The position numbers and the translations under genes are program-made. This document shows positions 11,429 through 25,446 of a stretch of 64,000 bases of DNA, piece by piece; position 1 is the first letter of the stretch; each line of letters opens with the position of its first letter. The notes under the pieces were generated by a model. It was not told the DNA's origin. It saw only the letters and a program-made list of their open reading frames with translations, and did no database searches. The stretch comes from Isoperla grammatica (lineage: Eukaryota > Arthropoda > Insecta > Plecoptera > Perlodidae), in assembly GCA_945910005.1 (NCBI GenBank), contig OX246743.1:14118587-14182586 (forward strand), written 5' to 3'.

Positions 11429-12467
11429 CCGTCACAAGCGAGGAAACATGCGTTGTCCTAATATGTTGCATGTGCTGCTCTCGTGTCACTGACTTAGCGC
11501 AGGGTTTATCAAGTACAGTCACCTTCACAAGCGAGGAAACATGCGTTGTCTTCATATGTTGCATGAAGTGGCTCTCATGTCACTGACTTAGCGCAGGGTT
11601 TATCAAGTACAGTCACCGTCACAAGCGAGGAAACATGCGTTGTCCTTATATGTTGCATGTAGTTGCTCTCATGTCACTGACTTAGCGCAGAGTTTATCAA
11701 GTACAGTCACCTTCACAAGCGAGGAAACATGCGTTGTCTTCATATGTTGCAAGTAGTTGCTTTCATGTCACTGACTTAGCGCATGGTTTATCAAGTACAG
11801 TCACCTTCACAAGCGAGGAAACAAGCGTTGTCTTCATATGTTGCATGTAGTTGCTCTAATGTCACTGACTAAGCGCAGGGTTTATCAAGTACAGTCACCT
11901 TCACAAGCGAGGAAACATGCGTTGTATTCATATGTTGCATGTAGTTGCTCTTATGTTACTGACTTAGCGCAGGGTTTATCAAGTACAGTCACCTTCACAA
12001 GCGAGGAAACATGCGTTGTCCTAATATGTTCAAGAAGTGGCTTTCATGTCACTGACTTAGCGCAGGGTTTATCACGTACAGTCACTTTCACAAGCGAGAC
12101 AACATGCGTTGTCATCATATGTTGCATGTAGTTGCTCTCATGTCACTGACTAAGCGCAGGGTTTATCACGTACAGTCACCGTCACAAGCGAGGAAACATG
12201 CGATGTCTTCATATGTTGCATGTAGTTGCTCTCATGTCACTGACTTAGCGCAGGGTTTATCAAGTACAGTCACCTTCACATGCGAGGAAACATGCGTTGT
12301 CTTCATATGTTGCATGTAGTTGCTCTCATGTCACTGACTAAGCGCAGGGTTTATCAAGTACAGTCACCTTCACAAGCGAGGAAACATGCGTTGTCTTCAT
12401 ATGTTGCATGTAGTTGCTCTTTTGTCACTGACTTAGCGCGGGGTTTATCAAGTACAGTCACCTTCAC
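11429..12467 (+). repeat. Truncated tail copy of unit A
   Basis: From about 11345 this segment aligns with 5298-6420 (offset 6,047), which is the last third of unit A. It joins the broken end of C to a new full A copy. The C match stops at 11428, where CCGTCAC replaces ACATTCAC, so the junction lies in the shared 11345-11428 stretch. A private monomer near 12097 reads GAGACAACATG and GTCATCATATG. Confidence 0.8.
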
Positions 12468-15400
12468 AAGCGAGGAAACATGCGTTGTCCAAATATGTTC
12501 AAGAAGTGGCTTTCATGTCACTGACTTAGCGCAGGGTTTATCAAGTACAGTCACCTTCACAAGCGAGTAAACATGCGTTGTCTTCATTTGTTGCATGTAG
12601 TTGCACTCATGTCACTGACTTAGCGCAGGGTTTATCAAGTACAGTCACCGTCACAAGCGAGGAAACACGCGTTGTCTTCATATGTTGCATGTAGTTGCTC
12701 TCATGTCAGTGACTTAGCGCAGGGTTTATCAAGTACAGTCACCTACACAAGCGAGGAAACATGCGTTGTCCTCATATGTTGCATGTAGTTGCTCTCATGT
12801 CACTGACTTAGCGCAGGGTTTATCAAGTACAGTCACCGTCACAAGCGAGGAAACATGCGTTGTCTTCATATGTTGCATGTAGTTGCTCTCATGTCACTGA
12901 CTTAGCGCAGGGTTAATCAAGTACAGTCACCTTCACAAGCGAAGAAACATGCGTTGTCCTCATATGTTGCATGTAGTTGCGGTCATGTCACTGACTTAGC
13001 GCAGGGTTTATCACGTACAGTCACCTTCACAAGCGAGGAAACATGCGTTGTCTTCATATGTTGCATGAAGTGGCTTTCATATCACTGACTTAGCGCAGGG
13101 TTTATCAAGTACAGTCACCTTCACAAGCGAGGAAACATTCGTTCTGTTCATATGTTGCATGTAGTGGCTCTCATGTCACTGACTTAGCGCAGGGTTTATC
13201 ACGTACAGTCACTTTCACAAGCGAGGAAACATGCGTTGTCTTCATATATTGCATGTAGTTTCTCTCATGTCACTGACTTAGCGCAGGATTTATCACGTAC
13301 AGTCACCGTCACAAGCGAGGAAACATGTGGTTATGACGTACAGTCACTTTCACAAGCGAGGAAACATGCGTTGTCTTCATATATTGCATGTAGTTGCTCT
13401 CATGTCACTGACTTAGCGCAGGATTTATCACGTACAGTCACCGTCACAAGCGAGGAAACATGCGATGTCTTCATATGTTGCATGAAGTTGCTCTCATGTC
13501 ACTGACTTAGCGCAGGGTTTATCAAGTACAGTCACCTTCACAAGTGAGAAAACATGCGTTGTCCTAATATGTTCAAGAAGTGGCTTTCATGTCACTGACT
13601 TAGCGCAGGTTTTATCAAGTACAGTCACCTTCACAAGCGAGGAAACATGCGTTGTCTTCATATGTTGCATGTAGTTGCTCTCATGTCACTGACTTAGCGC
13701 AGGGTTTATCAAGTACAGTCACCTTCACAAGCGAGGAAACATGCGTTGTCCTCATATGTTTCATGTAGTTGCGGTCATGTCACTGACTTAGCGCAGGGTT
13801 TATCACGTACAGTCACCTTCACAAGCGAGGAAACATGCGTTGTCTTCATATGTTGCATGAAGTGGCTTTCATATCACTGACTTAGCGCAGGGTTTATCAA
13901 GTACAGTCACCGTCACAAGCGAGGAAACATTCGTTCTCTTCATATGTTGCATGTAGTTGCTCTCATGTCACTGACTTAGCGCAGGGTTTATCACGTACAG
14001 TCACTTTCACAAGCGAGGAAACATGCGTTGTCTTCATATGTTGCATGTAGTTGCTCTCATGTCACTTACGTAGCGCAGGGTTTATCAATTACAGTCACCT
14101 TCACAAGCGAGGAAACATGCGTTGTCCTAATATGTTCAAGAAGTGGCTTTCATGTCACTGACTTAGCGCAGGGTTTATCAAGTACAGTTACCGTCACAAG
14201 CGAGGAAACATTCGTTCTCTTCATATGTTGCATGTAGTTGCTCTCATGTCACTGACTTAGCGCAGGGATTATCAAGTACAGTCACCTTCACAAGCGAGGA
14301 AACATGCGTTGTCTTCATATGTTGCATGTAGTTGCTCTCATGTCACTGACTTAGCGCAGGGTTTATCAAGTACAGTCACATTTACAAGCGAGGAAACATG
14401 CGTTGTCTTCATTGGTTGCATGTAGTTGCTCTCATGTCACTGACTTAGCGCAGGGTTAATCAAGTACAGTAACCTTCACAAGCGAGGAAACATGCGTTGT
14501 CTTCATATGTTGCATGTAGTTGTCCTCATGTCACTGACTAAGCGCAGGGTTTATCACGTAAAGTCACCTTCACAAGCGAGGAAACATGCGTTGTCCTCAT
14601 ATGTTGCATGTAGTTGCTCTCATGTCACTGACTTAGCGCAGGGTGTATCACGTACAGTCACCATCACAAGCGAGGAAACATGCGTTGTCTTCATATGTTG
14701 CATGAAGTGGCTCTCATGTCACTGACTTAGCGCAGGGTTTATCAAGTACAGTCACCGTCACAAGCGAGGAAACATGCGTTGTCTTCATATGTTGCATGTA
14801 GTTGCTCTCATGTCACTGACTTAGCGCAGGGTTTATCAAGTACAGTCACCGTCACAAGCGAGGAAACATGCGTTGTCCTAATATGTTGCATGTGCTGCTC
14901 TCGTGTCACTGACTTAGCGCAGGGTTTATCAAGTACAGTCACCTTCACAAGCGAGGAAACATGCGTTGTCTTCATATGTTGCATGAAGTGGCTCTCATGT
15001 CACTGACTTAGCGCAGGGTTTATCAAGTACAGTCACCGTCACAAGCGAGGAAACATGCGTTGTCCTTATATGTTGCATGTAGTTGCTCTCATGTCACTGA
15101 CTTAGCGCAGAGTTTATCAAGTACAGTCACCTTCACAAGCGAGGAAACATGCGTTGTGTTCATATGTTGCAAGTAGTTGCTTTCATGTCACTGACTTAGC
15201 GCATGGTTTATCAAGTACAGTCACCTTCACAAGCGAGGAAACAAGCGTTGTCTTCATATGTTGCATGTAGTTGCTCTAATGTCACTGACTAAGCGCAGGG
15301 TTTATCAAGTACAGTCACCTTCACAAGCGAGGAAACATGCGTTGTATTCATATGTTGCATGTAGTTGCTCTTATGTTACTGACTTAGCGCAGGGTTTATC

Positions 15401-15887
15401 AAGTACAGTCACCTTCACAAGCGAGGAAACATGCGTTGTCCTAATATGTTCAAGAAGTGGCTTTCATGTCACTGACTTAGCGCAGGGTTTATCACGTACA
15501 GTCACTTTCACAAGCGAGGAAACATGCGTTGTCTTCATATGTTGCATGTAGTTGCTCTCATGTCACTGACTAAGCGCAGGGTTTATCACGTACAGTCACC
15601 GTCACAAGCGAGGAAACATGCGATGTCTTCATATGTTGCATGTAGTTGCTCTCATGTCACTGACTTAGCGCAGGGTTTATCAAGTACAGTCACCTTCACA
15701 TGCGAGGAAACATGCGTTGTCTTCATATGTTGCATGTAGTTGCTCTCATGTCACTGACTAAGCGCAGGGTTTATCAAGTACAGTCACCTTCACAAGCGAG
15801 GAAACATGCGTTGTCTTCATATGTTGCATGTAGTTGCTCTTTTGTCACTGACTTAGCGCGGGGTTTATCAAGTACAGTCACCTTCAC
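12468..15887 (+). repeat. Higher-order repeat unit A' (3,420 bp)
   Basis: This is a copy of unit A at an offset of exactly 9,467 bp. It keeps the A-specific 41-bp monomer with GTGGTTATGACG (13315-13355) and the A-specific GTTGTGTTCATATG near 15155. I saw no difference from A in the positions I compared. It is the first part of a long duplicated segment (3001-11428 against 12468-20895). Confidence 0.88.
13315..13355 (+). repeat. 41-bp truncated monomer (A type, in A')
   Basis: It carries the GTTATGACG form and lies exactly 9,467 bp after the copy at 3848, which identifies this unit as a copy of A. Confidence 0.88.
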
Positions 15888-18800
15888 AAGCGAGGAAACA
15901 TGCGTTGTCCAAATATGTTCAAGAAGTGGCTTTCATGTCACTGACTTAGCGCAGGGTTTATCAAGTACAGTCACCTTCACAAGCGAGTAAACATGCGTTG
16001 TCTTCATTTGTTGCATGTAGTTGCACTCATGTCACTGACTTAGCGCAGGGTTTATCAAGTACAGTCACCGTCACAAGCGAGGAAACACGCGTTGTCTTCA
16101 TATGTTGCATGTAGTTGCTCTCATGTCAGTGACTTAGCGCAGGGTTTATCAAGTACAGTCACCTACACAAGCGAGGAAACATGCGTTGTCCTCATATGTT
16201 GCATGTTGTTGCTCTCATGTCACTGACTTAGCGCAGGGTTTATCAAGTACAGTCACCGTCACAAGCGAGGAAACATGCGTTGTCTTCATATGTTGCATGT
16301 AGTTGCTCTCATGTCACTGACTTAGCGCAGGGTTTATCAAGTACAGTCACCTTCACAAGCGAGAAACATGCGTTGTCCTCATATGTTGCATGTAGTTGCG
16401 GTCATGTCACTGACTTAGCGCAGGGTTTATCACGTACAGTCACCTTCACAAGCGAGGAAACATGCGTTGTCTTCATATGTTGCATGAAGTGGCTTTCATA
16501 TCACTGACTTAGCGCAGGGTTTATCAAGTACAGTCACCGTCACAAGCGAGGAAACATTCGTTCTGTTCATATGTTGCATGTAGTGGCTCTCATGTCACTG
16601 ACTTAGCGCAGGGTTTATCACGTACAGTCACTTTCACAAGCGAGGAAACATGCGTTGTCTTCATATATTGCATGTAGTTGCTCTCATGTCACTGACTTAG
16701 CGCAGGATTTATCACGTACAGTCACCGTCACAAGCGAGGAAACATGTGGCTATCACGTACAGTCACTTTCACAAGCGAGGAAACATGCGTTGTCTTCATA
16801 TATTGCATGTAGTTGCTCTCATGTCACTGACTTAGCGCAGGATTTATCACGTACAGTCACCGTCACAAGCGAGGAAACATGCGATGTCTTCATATGTTGC
16901 ATGAAGTTGCTCTCATGTCCTTGACTTAGCGCAGGGTTTATCAAGTACAGTCACCTTCACAAGTGAGAAAACATGCGTTGTCCTAATATGTTCAAGAAGT
17001 GGCTTTCATGTCACTGACTTAGCGCAGGGTTTATCAAGTACAGTCACCTTCACAAGCGAGGAAACATGCGTTGTCTTCATATGTTGCATGTAGTTGCTCT
17101 CATGTCACTGACTTAGCGCAGGGTTTATCAAGTACAGTCACCTTCACAAGCGAGGAAACATGCGTTGTCCTCATATGTTTCATGTAGTTGCGGTCATGTC
17201 ACTGACTTAGCGCAGGGTTTATCACGTACAGTCACCTTCACAAGCGAGGAAACATGCGTTGTCTTCATATGTTGCATGAAGTGGCTTTCATATCACTGAC
17301 TTAGCGCAGGGTTTATCAAGTACAGTCACCGTCACAAGCGAGGAAACATTCGTTCTCTTCATATGTTGCATGTAGTTGCTCTCATGTCACTGACTTAGCG
17401 CAGGGTTTATCACGTACAGTCACTTTCACAAGCGAGGAAACATGCGTTGTCTTCATATGTTGCATGTAGTTGCTCTCATGTCACTTACGTAGCGCAGGGT
17501 TTATCAATTACAGTCACCTTCACAAGCGAGGAAACATGCGTTGTCCTAATATGTTCAAGAAGTGGCTTTCATGTCACTGACTTAGCGCAGGGTTTATCAA
17601 GTACAGTTACCGTCACAAGCGAGGAAACATTCGTTCTCTTCATATGTTGCATGTAGTTGCTCTCATGTCACTGACTTAGCGCAGGGATTATCAAGTACAG
17701 TCACCTTCACAAGCGAGGAAACATGCGTTGTCTTCATATGTTGCATGTTGTTGCTCTCATGTCACTGACTTAGCGCAGGGTTTTTAAGTACAGTCACATT
17801 TACAAGCGAGGAAACATGCGTTGTCTTCATTGGTTGCATGTAGTTGCTCTCATGTCACTGACTTAGCGCAGGGTTAATCAAGTACAGTAACCTTCACAAG
17901 CGAGGAAACATGCGTTGTCTTCATATGTTGCATGTAGTTGTCCTCATGTCACTGACTAAGCGCAGGGTTTATCACGTAAAGTCACCTTCACAAGCGAGGA
18001 AACATGCGTTGTCCTCATATGTTGCATGTAGTTGCTCTCATGTCACTGACTTAGCGCAGGGTGTATCACGTACAGTCACCATCACAAGCGAGGAAACATG
18101 CGTTGTCTTCATATGTTGCATGAAGTGGCTCTCATGTCACTGACTTAGCGCAGGGTTTATCAAGTACAGTCACCGTCACAAGCGAGGAAACATGCGTTGT
18201 CTTCATTTGTTGCATGTAGTTGCTCTCATGTCACTGACTTAGCGCAGGGTTTATCAAGTACAGTCACCGTCACAAGCGAGGAAACATGCGTTGTCCTAAT
18301 ATGTTGCATGTGCTGCTCTCGTGTCATTGACTTAGCGCAGGGTTTATCAAGTACAGTCACCTTCACAAGCGAGGAAACATGCGTTGTCTTCATATGTTGC
18401 ATGAAGTGGCTCTCATGTCACTGACTTAGCGCAGGGTTTATCAAGTACAGTCACCGTCACAAGCGAGGAAACATGCGTTGTCCTTATATGTTGCATGTAG
18501 TTGCTCTCATGTCACTGACTTAGCGCAGAGTTTATCAAGTACAGTCACCTTCACAAGCGAGGAAACATGCGTTGTCTTCATATGTTGCAAGTAGTTGCTT
18601 TCATGTCACTGACTTAGCGCATGGTTTATCAAGTACAGTCACCTTCACAAGCGAGGAAACAAGCGTTGTCTTCATATGTTGCATGTAGTTGCTCTAATGT
18701 CACTGACTAAGCGCAGGGTTTATCAAGTACAGTCACCTTCAGAAGCGAGGAAACATGCGTTGTATTCATATGTTGCATGTAGTTGCTCTTATGTTACTGA

Positions 18801-19305
18801 CTAAGCGCAGGGTTTATCAAGTACAGTCACCTTCACAAGCGAGGAAACATGCGTTGTCCTAATATGTTCAAGAAGTGGCTTTCATGTCACTGACTTAGCG
18901 CAGGGTTTATCACGTACAGTCACTTTCACAAGCGAGGAAACATGCGTTGTCTTCATATGTTGCATGTAGTTGCTCTCATGTCACTGACTAAGCGCAGGGT
19001 TTATCACGTACAGTCACCGTCACAAGCGAGGAAACATGCGATGTCTTCATATGTTGCATGTAGTTGCTCTCATGTCACTGACTTAGCGCAGGGTTTATCA
19101 AGTACAGTCACCTTCACATGCGAGGAAACATGCGTTGTCTTCATATGTTGCATGTAGTTGCTCTCATGTCACTGACTAAGCGCAGGGTTTATCAAGTACA
19201 GTCACCTTCACAAGCGAGGAAACATGCGTTGTCTTCATATGTTGCATGTAGTTGCTCTTTTGTCACTGACTTAGCGCGGGGTTTATCAAGTACAGTCACC
19301 TTCAC
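15888..19305 (+). repeat. Higher-order repeat unit B' (3,418 bp)
   Basis: This is a copy of unit B at offset 9,467, with both B-type single-base losses (near 16360 and 17780), the B-type 41-bp monomer (16734-16774) and the GTGTCATTGAC mark near 18320. It is also the first member of the 6,141-bp B+C tandem repeat: B' plus C' (15888-22028) is followed directly by B'' plus C''. Confidence 0.88.
16734..16774 (+). repeat. 41-bp truncated monomer (B type, in B')
   Basis: It carries the GCTATCACG form and lies exactly 9,467 bp after the copy at 7267. Confidence 0.88.
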
Positions 19306-22028
19306 AAGCGAGGAAACATGCGTTGTCCAAATATGTTCAAGAAGTGGCTTTCATGTCACTGACTTAGCGCAGGGTTTATCAAGTACAGTCACCTTCACAA
19401 GCGAGTAAACATGCGTTGTCTTCATTTGTTGCATGTAGTTGCACTCATGTCACTGACTTAGCGCAGGGTTTATCAAGTACAGTCACCGTCACAAGCGAGG
19501 AAACACGCGTTGTCTTCATATGTTGCATGTAGTTGCTCTCATGTCAGTGACTTAGCGCAGGGTTTATCAAGTACAGTCACCTACACAAGCGAGGAAACAT
19601 GCGTTGTCCTCATATGTTGCATGTAGTTGCTCTCATGTCACTGACTTAGCGCAGGGTTTATCAAGTACAGTCACCGTCACAAGCGAGGAAACATGCGTTG
19701 TCTTCATATGTTGCATGTAGTTGCTCTCATGTCACTGACTTAGCGCAGGGTTTATCAAGTACAGTCACCTTCACAAGCGAAGAAACATGCGTTGTCCACA
19801 TATGTTGCATGTAGTTGCGGTCATGTCACTGACTTAGCGCAGGGTTTATCACGTACAGTCACCTTCACAAGCGAGGAAACATGCGTTGTCTTCATATGTT
19901 GCATGAAGTGGCTTTCATATCACTGTTTTAGCGCAGGGTTTTTCAAGTACAGTCACCGTCAAAAGCGAGGAAACATTAGTTCTCTTCATATGTTGCATGT
20001 AGTTGCTCTCATGTCACTAACTTAGCGCAGGGTTTATCACGTACAGTCACTTTCACAAGCGAGAAAACATGCGTTTTCTTCATATGCTGCATGTAGTTGC
20101 TCTCATGTCACTGACTTAGCGCAGGGTTTATCTAGTACAGTTTCCGTCACAAGCGAGAAAACATGCGTTGTCTTCATTGGTTGCATGTAGTTGCTCTTAT
20201 GTCACTGACTTAGCGCAGGGTTTATCAAGTTCAGTCACCGTCACAAGCGAGAAAACATGCGTTGTCCTTAAATGTTGCATGAACTGGCCTTCATGTCACT
20301 GACTTAGCGCAGGGTATATCACGTACAGTAACTTTCCCAAGCGAGGAAACATGTGTTGTCTTCATATGTTGCATGTAGTTGCTCTCATGTCACTGACTTA
20401 GCGCAGGGTTTATCACGTACAGTCACCGTCACAAGCGAGGAAACATGCGATGTCTTCATATGTTGCATGTAGTTGCTCTCATGTCACTGACTTAGCGCAG
20501 GGTTTATCAAGTACAGTCACCTTCACAAGCGAGGAAACATGCGTTGTCCTAATATGTTGCATGTAGTTGCTCTCATGTCACTGACTTAGCGCAGGGTTTA
20601 TCAAGTACATTCACCTTCACATGCGAGGAAACATGCGTTGTCTTCACATGTTGCATGTAGTTGCTCTCATGTCACTGACTTAGCGCAGGGTTTATCAAGT
20701 ACAGTCACATTCACATGCGAGGAAACATGCGTTGTCCTCATATGTTTCATGTAGTTGCGGTCATGTCACCGACTTAGCGCAGGGTTTATCACGTACAGTC
20801 ACCTTCACAAGCGAGGAAACATGCGTTGTCTTCATATGTTGCATGTAGTTGCTCTCATGTCACTGACTTAGCGCAGGGTTTATCAAGTACAGTCACATTC
20901 ACAAGCGAGGAAACATGCGTTGTCCTCATATGTTTCATGTAGTTGCGGTCATGTCACAGACTTAGCGCAGGGTTTATCACGTACAGTCACCTTCACAAGC
21001 GAGGAAACATGCGTTGTCTTCATATGTTGCATGAAGTGGCTTTCATAACACTGACTTAGCGCAGGGTTTATCAAGTACAGTCACCGTCACAAGCGAGGAA
21101 ACATTCGTTCTCTTCATATGTTGCATGTAGTGGCTCTCATGTCACTGACTTAGCGCAGGGTTTATCACGTACAGTCACTTTCACAAGCGAGGAAACATGC
21201 GTTGTCTTCATATGTTGCATGTAGTTGCTCTCATATCACTGACTTAGCGCAGGATTTATCACGTACAGTCACCGTCACAAGCGAGGAAACATGCGATGTC
21301 TTCATATGTTGCATGTAGTTGCTCTCATGTCACTGACTTAGCGCAGGGTTTATCAAGTACAGTCACCTTCACATGCGAGGAAACATGCGTTGTCTTCATA
21401 TGTTGCATGTAGTTGCTCTCATGTCACTGACTAAGCGCAGGGTTTATCAAGTACAGTCACCTTCACAAGCGAGGAAACATGCGTTGTATTCAAATGTTGC
21501 ATGTAGTTGCTCTTATGTTACTGACTTAGCGCAGGGTTTATCAAGTACAGTCACCTTCACAAGCGAGGAAACATGCGTTGTCCTAATATGTTCAAGAAGT
21601 GGCTTTCATGTCACTGACTTAGCGCAGGGTTTATCAAGTACAGTCACCTTCACAAGCGAGAAAACATGCGTTGTCCTAATATGTTCAAGAAGTGGCTTTC
21701 ATGTCACTGACTTAGCGCAGGGTTTATCAAGTACAGTTTCCTTCACAAGCGAGAAAACATGCGTTGTCTTCATATGTTGCATGTAGTTGCACTCATGTCA
21801 CTGACTTAGCGCAGGGTTTATTACGTACAGTCACCGTCACAAGCGAAGAAACATGCATTGTCTTTTTATGTTGCATGTAGTTGCTCTCATGTCACTGACT
21901 TAGCGCAGGGTTTATCAAGTACAGTCACCTTCACAAGCGAGGAAACATGCGTTGTCTTCATATGTTGCATGTAGTTGCTCTTTTGTCACTGACTTAGCGC
22001 GGGGTTTATCAAGTACAGTCACCTTCAC
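19306..22028 (+). repeat. Higher-order unit C' (2,723 bp)
   Basis: This is the full-length C unit. It matches C at 9839-11428 up to 20895, then continues with monomers not in the first copy: GTCACAGACTTAGC near 20954, CATAACACTGAC near 21045, CATATCACTGAC near 21235, GTATTCAAATGTTGC near 21487, and a run of 93-bp monomers (about 21570-21760). The length is 6,141 minus 3,418. It ends one monomer after GCGCGGGG near 22000. Confidence 0.85.
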
Positions 22029-25000
22029 AAGCGAGGAAACATGCGTTGTCCAAATATGTTCAAGAAGTGGCTTTCATGTCACTGACTTAGCGCAGGGTTT
22101 ATCAAGTACAGTCACCTTCACAAGCGAGTAAACATGCGTTGTCTTCATTTGTTGCATGTAGTTGCACTCATGTCACTGACTTAGCGCAGGGTTTATCAAG
22201 TACAGTCACCGTCACAAGCGAGGAAACACGCGTTGTCTTCATATGTTGCATGTAGTTGCTCTCATGTCAGTGACTTAGCGCAGGGTTTATCAAGTACAGT
22301 CACCTACACAAGCGAGGAAACATGCGTTGTCCTCATATGTTGCATGTTGTTGCTCTCATGTCACTGACTTAGCGCAGGGTTTATCAAGTACAGTCACCGT
22401 CACAAGCGAGGAAACATGCGTTGTCTTCATATGTTGCATGTAGTTGCTCTCATGTCACTGACTTAGCGCAGGGTTTATCAAGTACAGTCACCTTCACAAG
22501 CGAGAAACATGCGTTGTCCTCATATGTTGCATGTAGTTGCGGTCATGTCACTGACTTAGCGCAGGGTTTATCACGTACAGTCACCTTCACAAGCGAGGAA
22601 ACATGCGTTGTCTTCATATGTTGCATGAAGTGGCTTTCATATCACTGACTTAGCGCAGGGTTTATCAAGTACAGTCACCGTCACAAGCGAGGAAACATTC
22701 GTTCTGTTCATATGTTGCATGTAGTGGCTCTCATGTCACTGACTTAGCGCAGGGTTTATCACGTACAGTCACTTTCACAAGCGAGGAAACATGCGTTGTC
22801 TTCATATATTGCATGTAGTTGCTCTCATGTCACTGACTTAGCGCAGGATTTATCACGTACAGTCACCGTCACAAGCGAGGAAACATGTGGCTATCACGTA
22901 CAGTCACTTTCACAAGCGAGGAAACATGCGTTGTCTTCATATATTGCATGTAGTTGCTCTCATGTCACTGACTTAGCGCAGGATTTATCACGTACAGTCA
23001 CCGTCACAAGCGAGGAAACATGCGATGTCTTCATATGTTGCATGAAGTTGCTCTCATGTCCTTGACTTAGCGCAGGGTTTATCAAGTACAGTCACCTTCA
23101 CAAGTGAGAAAACATGCGTTGTCCTAATATGTTCAAGAAGTGGCTTTCATGTCACTGACTTAGCGCAGGGTTTATCAAGTACAGTCACCTTCACAAGCGA
23201 GGAAACATGCGTTGTCTTCATATGTTGCATGTAGTTGCTCTCATGTCACTGACTTAGCGCAGGGTTTATCAAGTACAGTCACCTTCACAAGCGAGGAAAC
23301 ATGCGTTGTCCTCATATGTTTCATGTAGTTGCGGTCATGTCACTGACTTAGCGCAGGGTTTATCACGTACAGTCACCTTCACAAGCGAGGAAACATGCGT
23401 TGTCTTCATATGTTGCATGAAGTGGCTTTCATATCACTGACTTAGCGCAGGGTTTATCAAGTACAGTCACCGTCACAAGCGAGGAAACATTCGTTCTCTT
23501 CATATGTTGCATGTAGTTGCTCTCATGTCACTGACTTAGCGCAGGGTTTATCACGTACAGTCACTTTCACAAGCGAGGAAACATGCGTTGTCTTCATATG
23601 TTGCATGTAGTTGCTCTCATGTCACTTACGTAGCGCAGGGTTTATCAATTACAGTCACCTTCACAAGCGAGGAAACATGCGTTGTCCTAATATGTTCAAG
23701 AAGTGGCTTTCATGTCACTGACTTAGCGCAGGGTTTATCAAGTACAGTTACCGTCACAAGCGAGGAAACATTCGTTCTCTTCATATGTTGCATGTAGTTG
23801 CTCTCATGTCACTGACTTAGCGCAGGGATTATCAAGTACAGTCACCTTCACAAGCGAGGAAACATGCGTTGTCTTCATATGTTGCATGTTGTTGCTCTCA
23901 TGTCACTGACTTAGCGCAGGGTTTTTAAGTACAGTCACATTTACAAGCGAGGAAACATGCGTTGTCTTCATTGGTTGCATGTAGTTGCTCTCATGTCACT
24001 GACTTAGCGCAGGGTTAATCAAGTACAGTAACCTTCACAAGCGAGGAAACATGCGTTGTCTTCATATGTTGCATGTAGTTGTCCTCATGTCACTGACTAA
24101 GCGCAGGGTTTATCACGTAAAGTCACCTTCACAAGCGAGGAAACATGCGTTGTCCTCATATGTTGCATGTAGTTGCTCTCATGTCACTGACTTAGCGCAG
24201 GGTGTATCACGTACAGTCACCATCACAAGCGAGGAAACATGCGTTGTCTTCATATGTTGCATGAAGTGGCTCTCATGTCACTGACTTAGCGCAGGGTTTA
24301 TCAAGTACAGTCACCGTCACAAGCGAGGAAACATGCGTTGTCTTCATTTGTTGCATGTAGTTGCTCTCATGTCACTGACTTAGCGCAGGGTTTATCAAGT
24401 ACAGTCACCGTCACAAGCGAGGAAACATGCGTTGTCCTAATATGTTGCATGTGCTGCTCTCGTGTCATTGACTTAGCGCAGGGTTTATCAAGTACAGTCA
24501 CCTTCACAAGCGAGGAAACATGCGTTGTCTTCATATGTTGCATGAAGTGGCTCTCATGTCACTGACTTAGCGCAGGGTTTATCAAGTACAGTCACCGTCA
24601 CAAGCGAGGAAACATGCGTTGTCCTTATATGTTGCATGTAGTTGCTCTCATGTCACTGACTTAGCGCAGAGTTTATCAAGTACAGTCACCTTCACAAGCC
24701 AGGAAACATGCGTTGTCTTCATATGTTGCAAGTAGTTGCTTTCATGTCACTGACTTAGCGCATGGTTTATCAAGTACAGTCACCTTCACAAGCGAGGAAA
24801 CAAGCGTTGTCTTCATATGTTGCATGTAGTTGCTCTAATGTCACTGACTAAGCGCAGGGTTTATCAAGTACAGTCACCTTCAGAAGCGAGGAAACATGCG
24901 TTGTATTCATATGTTGCATGTAGTTGCTCTTATGTTACTGACTAAGCGCAGGGTTTATCAAGTACAGTCACCTTCACAAGCGAGGAAACATGCGTTGTCC

Positions 25001-25446
25001 TAATATGTTCAAGAAGTGGCTTTCATGTCACTGACTTAGCGCAGGGTTTATCACGTACAGTCACTTTCACAAGCGAGGAAACATGCGTTGTCTTCATATG
25101 TTGCATGTAGTTGCTCTCATGTCACTGACTAAGCGCAGGGTTTATCACGTACAGTCACCGTCACAAGCGAGGAAACATGCGATGTCTTCATATGTTGCAT
25201 GTAGTTGCTCTCATGTCACTGACTTAGCGCAGGGTTTATCAAGTACAGTCACCTTCACATGCGAGGAAACATGCGTTGTCTTCATATGTTGCATGTAGTT
25301 GCTCTCATGTCACTGACTAAGCGCAGGGTTTATCAAGTACAGTCACCTTCACAAGCGAGGAAACATGCGTTGTCTTCATATGTTGCATGTAGTTGCTCTT
25401 TTGTCACTGACTTAGCGCGGGGTTTATCAAGTACAGTCACCTTCAC
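22029..25446 (+). repeat. Higher-order repeat unit B'' (3,418 bp)
   Basis: This is a copy of B' at an offset of exactly 6,141 bp, with the same B-type marks, including the 41-bp monomer at 22875-22915. A private substitution, CAAGCCAGGAAAC near 24697, removes the CpG in the AAGCGAGG box and is absent from the other copies I compared. Confidence 0.88.
22875..22915 (+). repeat. 41-bp truncated monomer (B type, in B'')
   Basis: It carries the GCTATCACG form and lies exactly 6,141 bp after the copy at 16734, in step with the B+C tandem period. Confidence 0.88.

Noticed and set aside
21373..21786. 137-codon open reading frame (also at 27514, 38009, 40170, 46456, 48992, 54621, 59073) as a possible gene
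   Set aside because: It is a read-through of satellite monomers in shifting frames. It has no start context, no non-repeat portion and no fold or motif, and closely related monomers nearby are closed by TAG at fixed monomer positions.
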